Source of the DNA: Acephala macrosclerotiorum
Lineage: Eukaryota; Ascomycota; Leotiomycetes; Helotiales; Mollisiaceae
DNA: 64,000 nt
Assembly (NCBI GenBank): GCA_014904845.1
Contig: MU119231.1
Location: 186,001-250,000, forward strand
Direction: 5' to 3'
In this document: one piece after another, positions 32,701 through 44,867 of the stretch
How positions within the stretch are numbered: position 1 is the stretch's first letter
Layout: each line of letters opens with the position of its first letter
Made by a program: the position numbers and the translations under genes
The notes under the pieces: model-generated
The model's input: the letters and a program-made list of their open reading frames with translations, nothing else
The model's database searches: none
Told to the model about the DNA's origin: nothing

Positions 32701-33039
32701 CAATAAGACACTGAAATGTGTTCGAGACAACGACACTCGCTGGCTCTCTCAGCTATATATGACCCGTCAGGCTATTAAGCTGCGCACCTTTCTCGAACGT
32801 CTGCTCTTTGAATATGGGCTAGAGTGGAAGGCAGAGAACCTTACGAAGAAGGGCAACGTCAAGGCTGGTAAGTTGACTTCATCAGAGTCCTTGCGGTTAA
32901 ATGAAGGGTACGAGATAGGCCAGGCCCTAAGTCCTCAAGGCTTGGTCCAATAGTGTGGATGATCCGCAGTGCCGCACTTCACGAGAGCTGGCCATCTGTG
33001 TAGAGACGACGTTCAAGTTGAAGCTAGACGCGAAGTCTG

Positions 33040-33330
33040 CTAACAACGTGCCATCTGGAAGGAAGAACTCCGGCCCATCATATAATAGCCTTGTTGGAAT
33101 AGCTGTTGGCCAGATAGAGGGATGACGCCGAACTTCGGTACGTAAGCGACCTCATCGGCTACTAACACAACAGACTGTCCACGTGGATTGACGCATGGTA
33201 TGGTCATAGAGCCAATACCAAGAGGTCTGACAGGCCCTCCACCAGTGTTAAAAGGGTCAGTGTTGCCCAAGAGGGTCAAGTTGGTGTTCGCGGATTCGTC
33301 TTGGATTTGTTCAGCGTGAAACTTTGAACA
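33040..33330 (-). pseudogene. Copia-like polyprotein fragment
   Basis: The minus-strand frame reads NTDPFNTGGGPVRPLGIG, then VVLVADEVAYVPKFGV, then PLSGQQLFQQGYYM. This resembles the protease-to-integrase linker region of Ty1/Copia polyproteins, where a G-x-G-T block is followed by V-L-x-V-x-x-V-P and L-S-x-x-Q-L. It is short and isolated. Assignment rests on pattern only. Confidence 0.5.
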
Positions 33331-33652
33331 TTGGAGCTGAAGCGAAAATGTAGCAATGAAACTGAATATTCTGGTATCTTGGATTGAAATGATCTGCGCC
33401 CCCTAACTTTTTCTGTGGGTCGTAAAACTAGATGGTCCCCAACAGAAACGACAGATGGAAGTGTTCTCCGTCTCTACCAGACATGACAACTCCATAGGAA
33501 GAATGTCTTATCTACCCTATAATATACACCAGTATCAAACCACAGCGTAGCGAGGCGTTCGGTGTTAGGCTCATAAGTTTTCTTAATGACATCGCGCAAT
33601 AAACCAAGAGGCCGGAGCGTCGAATTGTTAAGCGCAGCGTTGTTGCTTCGAT

Positions 33653-34652
33653 ATGCCTCGAGATCGGAGAGGTAGTGGAAGAGCAGGCTCTGTTCGACCT
33701 GGACGTGGTGGTTCTGGAGGCCCTCATGGGTCAGGTGGAATACAGCAGGGTGTTGGAGAAGGCAGGAACGTGAGAGCTGGACACCGTCGAGGACACGAAG
33801 TTCCTCTTGGCGGACGTGGTAGGAGGGAAACACCGTATGCTGAGATACGCGCGCACCGGGAAACCCATGCCCGCCGTGCTCGAACACGAGCCGGACCTGA
33901 AAGAGCTTCGTCATCTAGAGTGATACGCCAACCGCAGCTTGTAGTCGTCAAAGAAAAAGGAAAAGGCAAGGCCAAGCGGAAATCCCGAGATGACAACGGT
34001 CGCCGATCGTATCTCGGAAGTGATGTAAGAGGTTCACAGATTTATATCGAAGTTCGCCGTCCTGGAATCTATCGCAGCAGCGACAGTCAGGGTACTTCTT
34101 CCGCATCATCTTCTCCACCTCCGTCTCGACTTCCACGTCCACGCCCGCCTCCATTACAATCCGCTCCTTTTATTCGTCATCGTCAGACAAACATGCCTCC
34201 GCAGCCGCCACCCTCTTCCCCAGGCCCTTCCATTCGAAATTACCCATCCGGGCCGCTTCCCTTCCGCGTTCCTGATTACCGCAATCCTCCTTCTGTCCCA
34301 GGAGGTCCTCCTAGGAGTGTGTCTTTGAGATGGCAGCCAGAGAGGAGGGGCGCATCGTCGACGACATGTTTAAAGAGTGGGAAGAGGTGATGGATTCGAA
34401 AGGAAAGGAGAAGGAATGCTGAGTTAGCGTCTGATCCGAAAAACAAAGCCTTGAGAAGAGAATGAGCCACGGCAAAGCATCTGAATTCATTGCAGGTGGT
34501 TCAGGTTCTCGAGTAATTCCTATCTATAGAGCTACCGAATATCTAGTTCAACTATTTATGAGTGCACGAGGAAAGCATAGAGCATCTGCGCGCATTGAGG
34601 GCCGAGCTAGATCAAGACTTCACAAAATTGTTTGGGCCTTGGGATTTGGATA
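33653..34652 (+). pseudogene. Frame-broken Arg/Gly- and Pro-rich protein gene
   Basis: Codons 33653-34390 encode an Arg/Gly-rich start (MPRDRRGSGRAGS) and a middle part with KEKGKGKAKRKSR. A Pro-rich section (PPPSRLPRPRPPP) follows. Near 34320 a second frame takes over with a helical acidic stretch (REEGRIVDDMFKEWEEVMD) ending at a TGA. A third frame near 34570-34650 reads IEHLRALRAELDQDFTKLFG and ends at a GTAAGT donor-like site. The shared helical character suggests one gene broken by indels, or one with introns I could not place. No family is recognised. It might be a nucleic-acid-binding protein, but that rests only on composition. Confidence 0.4.
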
Positions 34653-34699
34653 ATAAGTAAGTGATCCTGAACACAGTACCGTGATTCTTGTGGTGCCGT

Positions 34700-36186
34700 C
34701 GCTACTCTGCCCAGTTATGTACTTACCAACTCGTAGATCTCAACTCCCCTTCGTTGGTCTCTACGTCCTCATGGTCGCCTTCCAGAGCACCAGAATCGCA
34801 GAGCATTGGAAGCTTGAAGTAGCTAGAAGCTAGTCACTCGAGAAAGCTGGTGTATTCTTCGAAAAAAAATTTTGTCAATGAGCTGCTGAAAGAGTAGAGT
34901 AACGGTGTGCTGGCGTGGGAGTGGCCGAATATTTTCACTCGCTAAAGATGCGACAAGCGTTGATGTCAAGCGCAGGTCAAGAAGAGCGATCTACTGGACA
35001 TGACGTATCGAGAAGGGTTTTCACATTGTATCAACACTTTTTCCGCGTCTTTTACTAGCGTCGCAACGCAGGAGGAGCCATCTCATGCCTCCTACTCTAG
35101 AGGGAGATACGGGTCATGTGAGCACAGTGTTAAGCGAGGTTGCGCCTCCTTTTAATTCAGATCAGGACATATTAGCTGTCGGTATGCCTAAGATCAATCT
35201 CGAGGTGCTCTCAATCAAGAATTCATTGCACCTAGAGAGCAGCAGAATCGCCGCATTTAGCAATGTACTCTCTTTATCTATTTTCTCTCTGCATGGTGGC
35301 TAGACAAAGACCCAAGTCGATATTCGGGTCTGCGTTACAAAGAATCTTTTGTTTCGGGCGGGAGGTACAGATCCCATTTCCTGCAAATTTGAGTCTTGAA
35401 CCAAACCATCGATACGATATTCATGGGGGCGGCCCGATAACTTGCTTGAATCAGTTTCAAAATTTTTGAAGGGTTGAATGCGCCTCTACTACATTGACTA
35501 ACAGTCGCAATTTGGTTTGTGACATGTGTAATAATACATCAAAGGTGAGGCTGCCAAAATCATGCTCCCCAGGATGCTTCCTTCCTCGACCGCGCTTTGG
35601 GAAATCCCATTAATGCATCAGCAACAGCATGACAAGCTCAGCGATCTTCTGCATCCTTAAACCAAATCAATTCCATCACCTCTATCATTGTTTCAACCAG
35701 TCTTGATGCTCGTTCCATTGAGGCCTGAATCGACACGACAATGTCGGGGTCACGTGAACCATCACAATCACTTCATCACTTTGAGGTTAAAGGGCTGAAA
35801 CTCCCCTCAGTGAGGTATAACAATGTCTCCACTGCGAGTGCAAGTACCTATTGTTGTCGATCTTTCACCTTCATCTCACAAACCCATTGTGTCAGCTATA
35901 GCGCATTGTCAAGCACTTCGCCAAGCACAATGACCTTGAAAGCTTTCATTCAACCTTTCCAACAATGGGACTGAAGTTGACACAAAGCTACTTCAGTATT
36001 GCTTTGATCTCTCCCAGGAACAATGTTCGTGTTCTCAAACATATAATGAGAGCTCTGTTCCACTCCTGGATCGAGCATACACAATCTCATTATCGTACTC
36101 ACAATCACTTTTTACTTTCGCATAATCGCATTATTTTTCCAAATTTGACAGGTCGAACAACCTACTTTCAACATAAAGACTTCAAA
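34700..36186. other. Intergenic, no supported gene
   Basis: Frames at 35085-35303, 35263-35469 and 35741-35974 have no domain or convincing start. The last 150 bases before 36187 are CT- and CA-rich, as in many fungal promoters and leaders. Confidence 0.4.
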
Positions 36187-37095
36187 ATGGTTTATAAAGG
36201 AAAAAATCCTAAACCCCAAGGAGGCGCTGGCGCCAAGAAATGCAACAACTGTGGCAGGAATGGGCATTTAGCTAACGAATGTAGAGACAAGAAGGGTCAA
36301 CAGGGTGGTGCGCAAAAATGCAACAACTGCGGTAGGAATGGGCATTTGGCTAATGAATGCAGAGATAAGAAGAAGGGTAATGGCCAACAACAAAACACCA
36401 ACACAAAGAAATGCACCAATTGCAACAGGCATGGGCATTTAGCCAACGAGTGTAGAGATAAGAAGAAAGGCCAACAAACAACCAAAGACAAGACACCATC
36501 TCGAGCTTGCAAGCATTGCCATGAGATGGGTCACTTCGACTCCTCTTGCCCAACCCTGGTTGAGAATGGTGGTACCAAAACAGACAAGTTCAGCCAAGCA
36601 GGTGCATGGATGAACGAAGACCTGCCCATCAACCACAGCTGCTCTGTCTGCGGAATGGGGCATCAAACCTCAGAATGTCCCAGCCGCCCACAGCAGCCTA
36701 CAAACACATACATACAAACAACCGCCGAGTTCAATGCCCTTCTCAAAGCTCTAAACGAGAATCCCGGCAACGAGACCGATATCGTCAACCAATGGCGAAT
36801 AGCCTACCCTCATCTCGCTGATCCACAAATCCACCAGCAGTCGCAACAGTATGTCCAATTCCAAGCCCAAGCACCAGTCATCAACACACAACCGCTTGCA
36901 GTGTGGAATAACATAGGTGAGAGTTTTCAGAATATGCAGATTGCGGCGCCGTATGAGGAGACGAGTATGACTGGCCGATCTTATATTCCGGCACAGGTAA
37001 GGAGCGTTATGGACTATGGGAATTTTGGAAATGTGCCGGATTCTATTGATAGGGATGGGGATGTTGTGATGGGTGAGTGGGATTATCTTGGATAG
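36187..37095 (+). CDS. Five-CCHC zinc-knuckle protein
   Basis: 302 residues without introns, counted from MVYKGKNPK. An upstream ATG at 35965 would add 74 residues of unlikely leader. Three near-identical knuckles (CNNCGRNGHLANEC twice, CTNCNRHGHLANEC once) lie in an Arg/Lys-rich N-terminal third. A divergent fourth follows, CKHCHEMGHFDSSC. The fifth, CSVCGMGHQTSEC, has one residue fewer between its second Cys and the His. The C-terminal half is Gln- and Asn-rich and ends in an acidic D-R-D-G-D-V-V-M-G motif. Such knuckles bind single-stranded RNA or DNA (cellular CNBP type, or retroelement Gag). No RT or integrase lies next to it, so a cellular or domesticated gene is more likely than a live element. 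Confidence 0.75.
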   Translation: MVYKGKNPKPQGGAGAKKCNNCGRNGHLANECRDKKGQQGGAQKCNNCGRNGHLANECRDKKKGNGQQQNTNTKKCTNCNRHGHLANECRDKKKGQQTTKDKTPSRACKHCHEMGHFDSSCPTLVENGGTKTDKFSQAGAWMNEDLPINHSCSVCGMGHQTSECPSRPQQPTNTYIQTTAEFNALLKALNENPGNETDIVNQWRIAYPHLADPQIHQQSQQYVQFQAQAPVINTQPLAVWNNIGESFQNMQIAAPYEETSMTGRSYIPAQVRSVMDYGNFGNVPDSIDRDGDVVMGEWDYLG

Positions 37096-38110
37096 AGAGG
37101 TGAGATGCATGATAGGTAAGTGAGATTGTGCGGGCTGGACCTGACTTCCCTTGATGATTGATGATTGTTGTAATAATTGAATTCCTTTTTTGAATAAAGA
37201 TAAAGTTCGTCAGTGCAAATTGCAAAGTGTGTAATTAACAGTGAAGGTGAAAGTGAAAGGATACATGAATGGCGAGGTCTCGTCAGTGGCAGTTGAGATG
37301 CCCGGGTGATTGAAGCACTGCCTATTTGAAGAAGACTCTAGCGGATGAGGATGTATCAATACTCAGTTGATCAGACGGCTAGCGAGGTTGGACGGCAATG
37401 TGAATTGTTGTCTAGAGAGCTATAACAGAAGTCTAAACAAAACTTGGACTTGAAACTCGAGTGCATATAGATTCAAACCCACTGAATTCCTAAGCGAGCT
37501 AAAAGTTCAAAACCACCAGCTCTCTTCAGACTTGAACGCCAATTTGAGAAGGTACGACCTTCTCTAGTAAGAAATTGTAGAAGGTGACAGCTTTGTCGAC
37601 CGTATTGACGCATCCCATCTGATTATAAAAGACCTCTCCCTTCTTCTGCCCCTCTTCAACTCCCCACCTCACTCCACATCCTTCCATTCTCCAATTTGGT
37701 CCAAACTCTGAGGTCCAAAGGCACTTTACCACCACTAACACTTCTTCACTTAGCACGACTCACTAGACTTCAAGTCACTTCAACAAAGCATACTCTTCTT
37801 ACCTCAACTACCTCCTCATTCCATCTCACCTCTCCAACAGTCCCACTTCGCGCTTGACCTCACTTCACACTTTATTTCACACTCCACCTCATCTCACACT
37901 TCAATTCACCTCACCTCACAATTTACCTCACACTTCACCTTTAATGCCTCATCGATTGGGCATCGTTCACTTCTCCTTACGATTAGGAAATCTCTTCACC
38001 CTCACTTGAGATCATTGAACCTTCACGCAGAATTGGAGATCAACCTCATCCTTCCTCAACACACACAGCAGGAGCCACTCGATCGGCATCACTTTCACTG
38101 AAGCTTATCT
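37096..38110. promoter_or_regulatory. Intergenic; pyrimidine-rich leader of the DUF7587-like gene
   Basis: From about 37640 to 38100 the plus strand is strongly C/T-rich, with repeated CACTTCACCTCA-type words. This is typical of promoters and 5' leaders of well-expressed fungal genes. No open frame of interest is seen. Confidence 0.5.
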
Positions 38111-39711
38111 ATGGGCACCACTCAATCAAAACCTCAAGCACTTGCACCAACAACATCACCAAGCCCCACTGCCGCAATGGATCCTGATCAAGTCGTGAGT
38201 GGAGAGACAAGAGCTCCAATTGGAGAACTCTCACCATCTCAACTTGAAAATCTCGAGGAGATCCTTGCCAGTCGATCATCAGGAAGTGGTGGGGGCTCTG
38301 CTCCTGGTAAGTCACGAACTTCCTAGAAATTCCGAGCAGGTACTGACCAGATTAAGAACAAGACAATTCCCCAACCGCTGAGACTCCAACCCAAGGAGAC
38401 ACCAAGTCTGTAGTCGATGCTCCCAATCCTGCTCCCTTGTCAGAAAGTGCTTGGGAATTTGCCAAGAAATTTAGTGAGAAGAGCAATCTAGCTAGAGGCC
38501 AGGAGGTTACCGGCCACATCTGGAAGAAGCGCCGGCTCAGCAAGGATGGTGACGGCGAGGCTTTTGGTCCTTCAACTTCTCTTTTAGCTACTGGCCCTGG
38601 AGTTCCCAGAAGCACCACGAAGCCAAAGGAGGCAAATCCTATCACCACGAGAAAGAAAGACAAGGCATTGACTCACTGGAAAATCATGAACAGACAGGAA
38701 GGAGGCTCTAGCAAGCGCAAGAGAATCGAGGGAGACCCGTACCCATGGTTCAGCAACCGCGTGTGGTACAAGACCCTACACGAAGAGATGATGAGCAATC
38801 TTGGTCGTATTGACGGCTTGGCCAGACGAAAGCCAGACGAGGACGATTTGAAGAGAATCAGTAGCTTGACCAAGAGGTGTCAAAACATCCAGGAGCTGTG
38901 TGCGACAAGATATGGATTGTACAAGGACGAGAAGGAAAACAACAACCCAGGTACTCATCCCAAGACGGCCGAGGATGTTTGGAAGCTCATCAAAGGCCCG
39001 GCGGAGCTTAAACACCCATGGAAACCTATCCCTGAAATTATTGGAAAGCTCCCCAATGATGGTCTGCTCATGCGGGTCATTGATTATTCCAGCAAGGGTA
39101 GGATCTTTCCCGATGAAGGTTTCCTGTCTGGAGGAGCTCGGGCAGACCTCAACACGACCGAGGGACGCCAATTGGCGCTCGAGCGACATCTCGACTGGAG
39201 CAACAGAAAGAGAACTGTCTTCATCTCTACCACTTCGAGTGTCGTTGACTTCCACAAGCATCGCATTCCGCACATGATCGCTCGCGATAAGAAGAACAAT
39301 CCCTCTGTGTGCACGGTGAAGGTTACATTCATCAACGCCAATGCTCGCATGGCGGCAGGCTGGCCGGTCCTGCCGGCAAGAGATGTGATTGAACATTACA
39401 GTGTTGCGTTGACCAAGAATCACGGCAAGCCGTGGTTCAACGATGAGTACCTTCTCCCCTACCGAGTTGGACTTGATCAGATCGTAGCTACATACTGCTG
39501 GCCTGAGATTGAGAAGAACATGAAGGCCCATGGCTGGGAGTTCTTTGACTGGTATTTGAAGGTGGTTGTCCCTCTATTCCGAGAACATGAGGCAGCTCGG
39601 AAGGAGGGTAGACCAATGAAAGGCAAGTCTAGTTGCGTCTGCTGCGGACACACGGACAAGAAGAAGCACGAAGTTATCGAGAGCAAAAAGAGTAGCGAGG
39701 GTGCGAACTAG
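38111..39711 (+). CDS. DUF7587-like protein, copy A
   Basis: Two exons, 38111-38306 and 38357-39711, with a 50-nt intron. They total 1551 nt and give 516 residues. The N-terminal 200 residues are Ser/Pro/Lys-rich with a basic stretch (SSKRKRIEGD). The conserved part starts near HPWKPIPEI and runs through LLMRVIDYSS, HLDWSNRKRTVFISTTSS and VKVTFINANARMAAGW to LLPYRVGLDQIVATYCW. The pattern (a short R-V strand, H-L-D-W, then a F-I-S-T/V strand) resembles a fungal domain listed as DUF7587. Function is unknown. The C-terminus has C-x-C-C-x-H. A paralogue lies at 55265-56762 on the opposite strand. Confidence 0.75.
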
Positions 39712-40601
39712 CGTGATTACTCTACCGGGACTGGGTCATTGGGACAAAACAGGCATGAAGGGATCGGACAATCATCAAAAAATCATATGGAACGGCGACA
39801 GGAATAACATCTGGGCAACGGTTATATCACATTATACTACTGAAACATAACAGGAAACTTCTCTGTTAGTATCACACAATGGTCTATATCTAGAAGTCAC
39901 CGAAAATAGCGTTGAGCATTTCAATCAATAGAAATACAAAATCAATTATCAAATATGGCTGGAGGGATACAAGCAGCCTCTCCTTGAACAAAAATAAATT
40001 CTGCAAACAGCACGATGCTTTCCAAGACCAAACATAAGTGAAACACTATAGACTCACTTGAGCGTGTTCAACGTTTGACCAGAAGTTGGACAATTTGAGC
40101 GATCAAAACATTTGCTCCTCGTTTTGCTTCATCACCCCGTCAGTACAACAATCATGGGCCACGGCAGCAGCCAAGATCTAGAATAATCAAGCTTCGCGGA
40201 AATTAATGTATACATCAGCAGGTTATGATGCAAATTTAAATGCCGGTAGCTCTTGTAGCAGAATGACGAACGTGGGGCCCCCATTCATCAAGTCAGTGCT
40301 GGGTGGAGAATTTGCTGGTCATGAAGCACTGGCCGCGACGATAGTTAAGAGTTCGATTCACTTTGTAACTTGGAGCTCTCTTTCGCCTTTTGCTAACTAG
40401 GCGAAGATACCAGTACCAACTCCAACTCCAACTCTTCTTTGCCAACAAATCATGAATCTTTCCTTTTGTTTGCCAACTCCAACCCCGCAAGGGAAACACT
40501 TCGTTGTTGATCTCTAAATACGGCGGCCCGATTCGCTCCCCCTGAACTCCCCCAGCCACCACAATAATCCTTGTCTTTCAGCCTTGGGGCCCTTGCCAGC
40601 A
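39712..40601. other. Intergenic, no supported gene
   Basis: A short tandem CCAACT-type run lies at about 40410-40485. Frames at 40206-40400 (plus) and 40293-40753 (minus) have no domain. The segment holds the 3' end of the DUF7587-like gene and the F-box gene promoter. Confidence 0.4.
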
Positions 40602-42549
40602 ATGAGATCTTCAATAAGCTCCCAAAGATCCCTCTCTCTCCCCTTCCCCCCTCCAACTCCCACCAGCTCGCACAAGGGCGGCTTCAGAGGCAAGCTGGCG
40701 CGATTCAAGATCATGCGGTGGTTCAAGAAGGGGAAGAAGAAGGCCTCCGTCAACGGGCAGGAACAGCATGTCAGTCGGAGCTACAACCCGGTCTATACCC
40801 CACCCGCGACCGCTCATAGTCAAATCGTCGCGACGCTGCCGGGTCCCATACTCGAGCGCATCTTCGCGTTTGTCTGTCCGCATACTCAGGACGAGACCTA
40901 TGAGAGCTGCGAGCAGTCGGCGGTCGAGGATACGTGCATGCTATGCGATCTCAGAGATCTAGCTCACTGTGCGCAAGTCTCGAGACGATGGAGGACCCTG
41001 GCTACGAAGGTGATGTAAGCTTGGGTTTATATGAAGCGGCTTGCAGGAAGCTGTCACTGATGCAACGCAGATATCACAGCATACGCATCGATCCTGTACA
41101 TTACTGCGAACTTGAAGATATCCTGGCTGAGAAGCGCAAACGTCGGAGTCACTTCAATAAGAATGCGGAACCGGAAGATACGGCTGCTGCGAGGTTGAAG
41201 TTCCTGGCCAGGACTTTGAGGGATAATCAAGGTCCATTGGCACTGTATGTGCAGTTTCTGAAGATACCGTATATGACGAGAGAGACTTGCAAGCCTGATC
41301 TTGCGCGGACAGTTGCGGTATGTCCAAATTTGCGATATGTTGATCTACCAGAAGGATTATTCATGGATGATCCGTCTTGCAATACGCTGAAGCAGGAGGT
41401 TCAATCACGATGTCCGGATCTTCGAAAGATGGCATACATTGGCGGGGCAGAGAGAAGTCTGGAAATGTTGGCAGATGGCATAGTCTGGAGAAACTTGGAG
41501 GTCTTGGAGCTGTCGAAGTTGAATATGGATTCGAACGTTATGCGGCGTGCACTTGGCTCTCTACCGAATATCCATGCTCTCAAGGTCACGGATATGAAGA
41601 CATTCCACGATGATCTCTTCCGACACAGCGACATCCTTCCTCCTTTCCCTGCTCTGACCGAGCTCATCTTCGAGAATACCCCGAACGTTACAGCAGATGG
41701 ACTTACCTCATATCTCTTCCGATCAGATACCCAGGATGCATTGAAAACATTGTCTTTGACGGCGACGGGCATACAACCAGGAACACTTCACCAGATTCTG
41801 GCTGCAGCTCCAGCTCTGCACCATTTAACTTTGGCCGAGTCGGTCACAACTTCGTTCCCAGCAAGCAGCAATATTCCTCCTCTCCAGTCGAATTCATTGG
41901 AAGTGTTCCACTACGAGATAACCTCCTCTACGTCTGCGAACTCCTACGCCAACACAACTGCTAGTTACTATGCATACTTGACTCGGTCGCTGTTGTCTGG
42001 TAGCCTCCCCAATCTCAAAGAGCTCTATGTTCGAGGTATGTCACGGTTCTAAGGAAGCTCTTTGACAATAATGCTAACTTAGATCAAGACCCCGACTTCC
42101 CCGAATCCCTCATCGACTTCCGTCCTCCTGCCGCGCCTTTCATGTCCGACCCTGACAACTTCACCCCTCCCCAAAATCCCTTTGCCCAGAACACAAACCG
42201 ATTTAGCTCGAACAACCCATTCGCGAAAATGCAGACAGGACCAGGCCTGAATCAAGAGCTAGAAGTCTATAGCAAAGGTCTCGATGAGATGGAGTGGAAC
42301 TTCTCAAAGGTTCAGCCACCAGTACGAGGCAGAAGAGGTAGCGCTACAGCACCAAGACCAGTCAGCAGCTATGGCTTGAGTGAGAATCTGAGCAAGACTT
42401 GGGGCAACCAAGCAGGTGCGAGGAGGAGTGTTATTGTTGGTAATGGATTTGGTGGATTTCTTGCTGTGCCTGCAGATGGTGGACGACCGAGCAGTTCGGC
42501 GGGGGAGAAGGGGAAGGGAAGGGGAAGCCAGTATGATATGTGGCGCTAG
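40602..42549 (+). CDS. F-box protein
   Basis: Three exons: 40602-41014, 41071-42035 and 42083-42549. They total 1845 nt and give 614 residues; introns are 56 and 47 nt. After a basic N-terminus (residues 1-60, with KGKKKAS) comes the F-box at about residues 75-140: IVATLPGPILERIFAFV, then LRDLAHCAQVSRRWRTLA. A long stretch with leucine-rich-repeat-like periodicity follows (NLRYVDLPEGLF, NLEVLELSKL, ALTELIFENT), then a Pro/Asn/Ser-rich tail. It should be a substrate-recognition subunit of an SCF ubiquitin ligase, binding Skp1 through the F-box. The substrate is unknown. A start at MRWFKKGKK (40713) would also be possible. Confidence 0.85.
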
Positions 42550-43296
42550 GAGCTCCTGACCGAAGTGATATTGGTCGGTTGAGCTTCTAGGCTGCGGTGG
42601 TCCTTGGTCCAAATTGTCATCTTGTCGTTTGGATGCTTGAGATGGAGGGATATGGACATATGTTCTGGGTATGGCAGGGTTTATACTTTGTACTACTACC
42701 ATTGGGAGCGCTCTGCATTGAGCTTTGCATCGCAGGTTTTCGCCACGTAGCTATATACCCACAAGTAATGAGCATATGGCGATGCAATGGATTTTACAAG
42801 CGTTCTTCACCTCAGGTGTGGACATTATAAGTGTTCATAGAGTAGATTAACTGTTAGCCTACCTCACTTGTTCCAAAGTTCCAGAACAGAAATGACATTA
42901 ATAAACTCAATATGTCATAACACATCGAAAGTCAATTGCAAACCCTCGGACGACTTGAAACTTCTCATCGCTCTCTTCCCAGCCACTAACTAGCTCCCCA
43001 CTTTTCCCGGGAGCTAAGACTCATCCGGCTTGGCAGGGATCGGGCGACTCCACTCTCGAAGCTCTTCCTATCGCTCAATTGGTCTCACACACACCGCCAA
43101 TCCGGCCCATCACCAACCACCTGCAAACCCGGAGACCCGAACAAACCCTCACGGCTAGCTTGTAACTTCTTTTTCTCTTTTGCTCTCATTCTTCACCTCT
43201 GCTTTTCTCAATTGAGCTCTCCCATCTCAGTTCTTCAATTCCTCGTCCAAGAGCTTCATTGCTACATTCTGCAGACAGACATTGGAGCAAGCAAAA
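42550..43296. other. Intergenic; promoter side of the Pro-rich gene
   Basis: A frame at 42597-42830 has a hydrophobic segment but no other support. The last 150 bases before 43297 are pyrimidine-rich. Confidence 0.4.
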
Positions 43297-44247
43297 ATGA
43301 CAACCTACGGACGGTACCCAACGCCTCCACCCACCTCCTCCCCCAAACACACATCCGCAACCTACCATCCTTTCTCTCCCAAACTTCCTGCCCAAGATAC
43401 CTACTACCAAGAGACACAACCAAAGCTCCCAGCTCAAGACACCTACTACAAACAATCCTACAGTACCCCCGCCTCGCCCACACACTGGGACCCCTCCTCC
43501 CGCCCTCCAAACGACCATGTATTGGCCACCACAACCACATCCTACGACTATCTCCCTCCACGACGAACATCCTCCCCAATCCAAACCACCTCCAAACCGA
43601 ATCCATACTATAACCCCCCTTCCTCCCAACGACCCTCGTTCCCTCAAGACGGCAGAACGAACTCTGGCAGAGTATCACCAAACACACCCAACCCATACCA
43701 ACAACAACGACCATCCTCAAGAACGAAAACAAGAACACCACCAAGACCGATATATTTCTCACCTACAAATCCCCTTCCTACACCATACAATGCTACACGT
43801 CCTGCTCCCAGACCTGGGTTTATAAAGCGCATGCTGGCTAAGATATCTTCCTGGCTTAGGTCGTTAATGAAATGGGCACAAAAGAACCCCATCAAAGCTG
43901 GCTTAGCAAGCTTTCTACCGGTGCTCGCGGGGGCAGGTTTAGTACGAGCAGCGAAGGCCCTAGGACTAGGTAAATTATTAGGAGAGATAGGTTGGGTGAA
44001 GGGACTTGGTGCTGCGATGGCGACAGTTGGTGGAGGGATGATGGAGGGGATGGGTGGTGGGAAGGAGAGGTTTGAGAAGGCGATGGGTAAGGAAGCAGGG
44101 AAGTTGGAGAAGGGGATTGAGAAGGGGGCCGAGAAGATGGAGGAGAAGAAGGAGTGGGGTTGGGGGTTGGATCATTTCGTAGGGTTTGGGGGGACGAGGG
44201 CGGGGCCGTTGGATGGGATTATGAAGGTTTTGTTGATGGGAGTGTGA
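43297..44247 (+). CDS. Pro-rich protein with a C-terminal hydrophobic/helical region
   Basis: 316 residues, no intron. Residues 1-170 are rich in Pro, Thr, Ser and Tyr, with a repeated PAQDTYY(Q/K) unit. Residues 175-200 are basic and aromatic (RMLAKISSWLRSLMKW). A hydrophobic stretch (AGLASFLPVLAGAGLV) may span or dip into a membrane. Then Gly-rich helices and a Lys/Glu amphipathic coil (EKAMGKEAGKLEKGIEKGAEKMEEKKEW) follow. No family is recognised. It might sit at a membrane with its Pro-rich part free for binding, but this is inference from composition. Confidence 0.65.
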   Translation: MTTYGRYPTPPPTSSPKHTSATYHPFSPKLPAQDTYYQETQPKLPAQDTYYKQSYSTPASPTHWDPSSRPPNDHVLATTTTSYDYLPPRRTSSPIQTTSKPNPYYNPPSSQRPSFPQDGRTNSGRVSPNTPNPYQQQRPSSRTKTRTPPRPIYFSPTNPLPTPYNATRPAPRPGFIKRMLAKISSWLRSLMKWAQKNPIKAGLASFLPVLAGAGLVRAAKALGLGKLLGEIGWVKGLGAAMATVGGGMMEGMGGGKERFEKAMGKEAGKLEKGIEKGAEKMEEKKEWGWGLDHFVGFGGTRAGPLDGIMKVLLMGV

Positions 44248-44867
44248 GTCGTCCCTTCTCTTTTCCTCTAATTTTTGGTCTGGAAGAGGAGATGATAACG
44301 ATATGTGAGACTAAGCAAAAGACTGACAATGACACAGGAATCACTACTGCAAACTCACTCCCTCCGCCGTCCCTCGAGCAGCAAGCATCCTGTTGGAATT
44401 ATATTTCTTGGAAATCAAGAAATAATTCTTATGCTCCAACCATACAATCTATATGACAGACCTCGAACCAGTCGAACGCTGTATACAAAAAATACTTTCA
44501 CGAAACATATACGTCTATACTTATCACGAATCACGGAATACAAATACTAAGAGCCATTTTATACGAAGATCATGTATCTACCCCAACAAACTCCCCATCA
44601 TGCTAATCAATGTGCGTCGTGTTGTTGATGCATTCAGATTTTTAAATCCCCTCAGTTTCCTGGTCAGAGCCAATGTGCCACCGAATGTCGGGTCCTAGCG
44701 CTCCCGCCCCTGTTTCCGCTCACTTCCACAGCTCCTCCCGCTTTCCACTTGCTAGCCGAATGTCCGCGGATAGGTAGGACATTTTCTTCTTCACCCGTAC
44801 CTAGGCTCCTATCAACATTGCCTCTCCAACCCCGCCAAGTAGGATAGTGTAAGTTTAAGACATCTGG
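44248..44867. other. Intergenic between convergent genes
   Basis: It separates the Pro-rich gene and the histidine kinase gene, which end toward each other. Short frames here show no domain. Confidence 0.4.

Noticed and set aside
32759..32953. Plus-strand frame near the Gypsy fragment
   Set aside because: No match to Gag or Pol pattern; probably chance.
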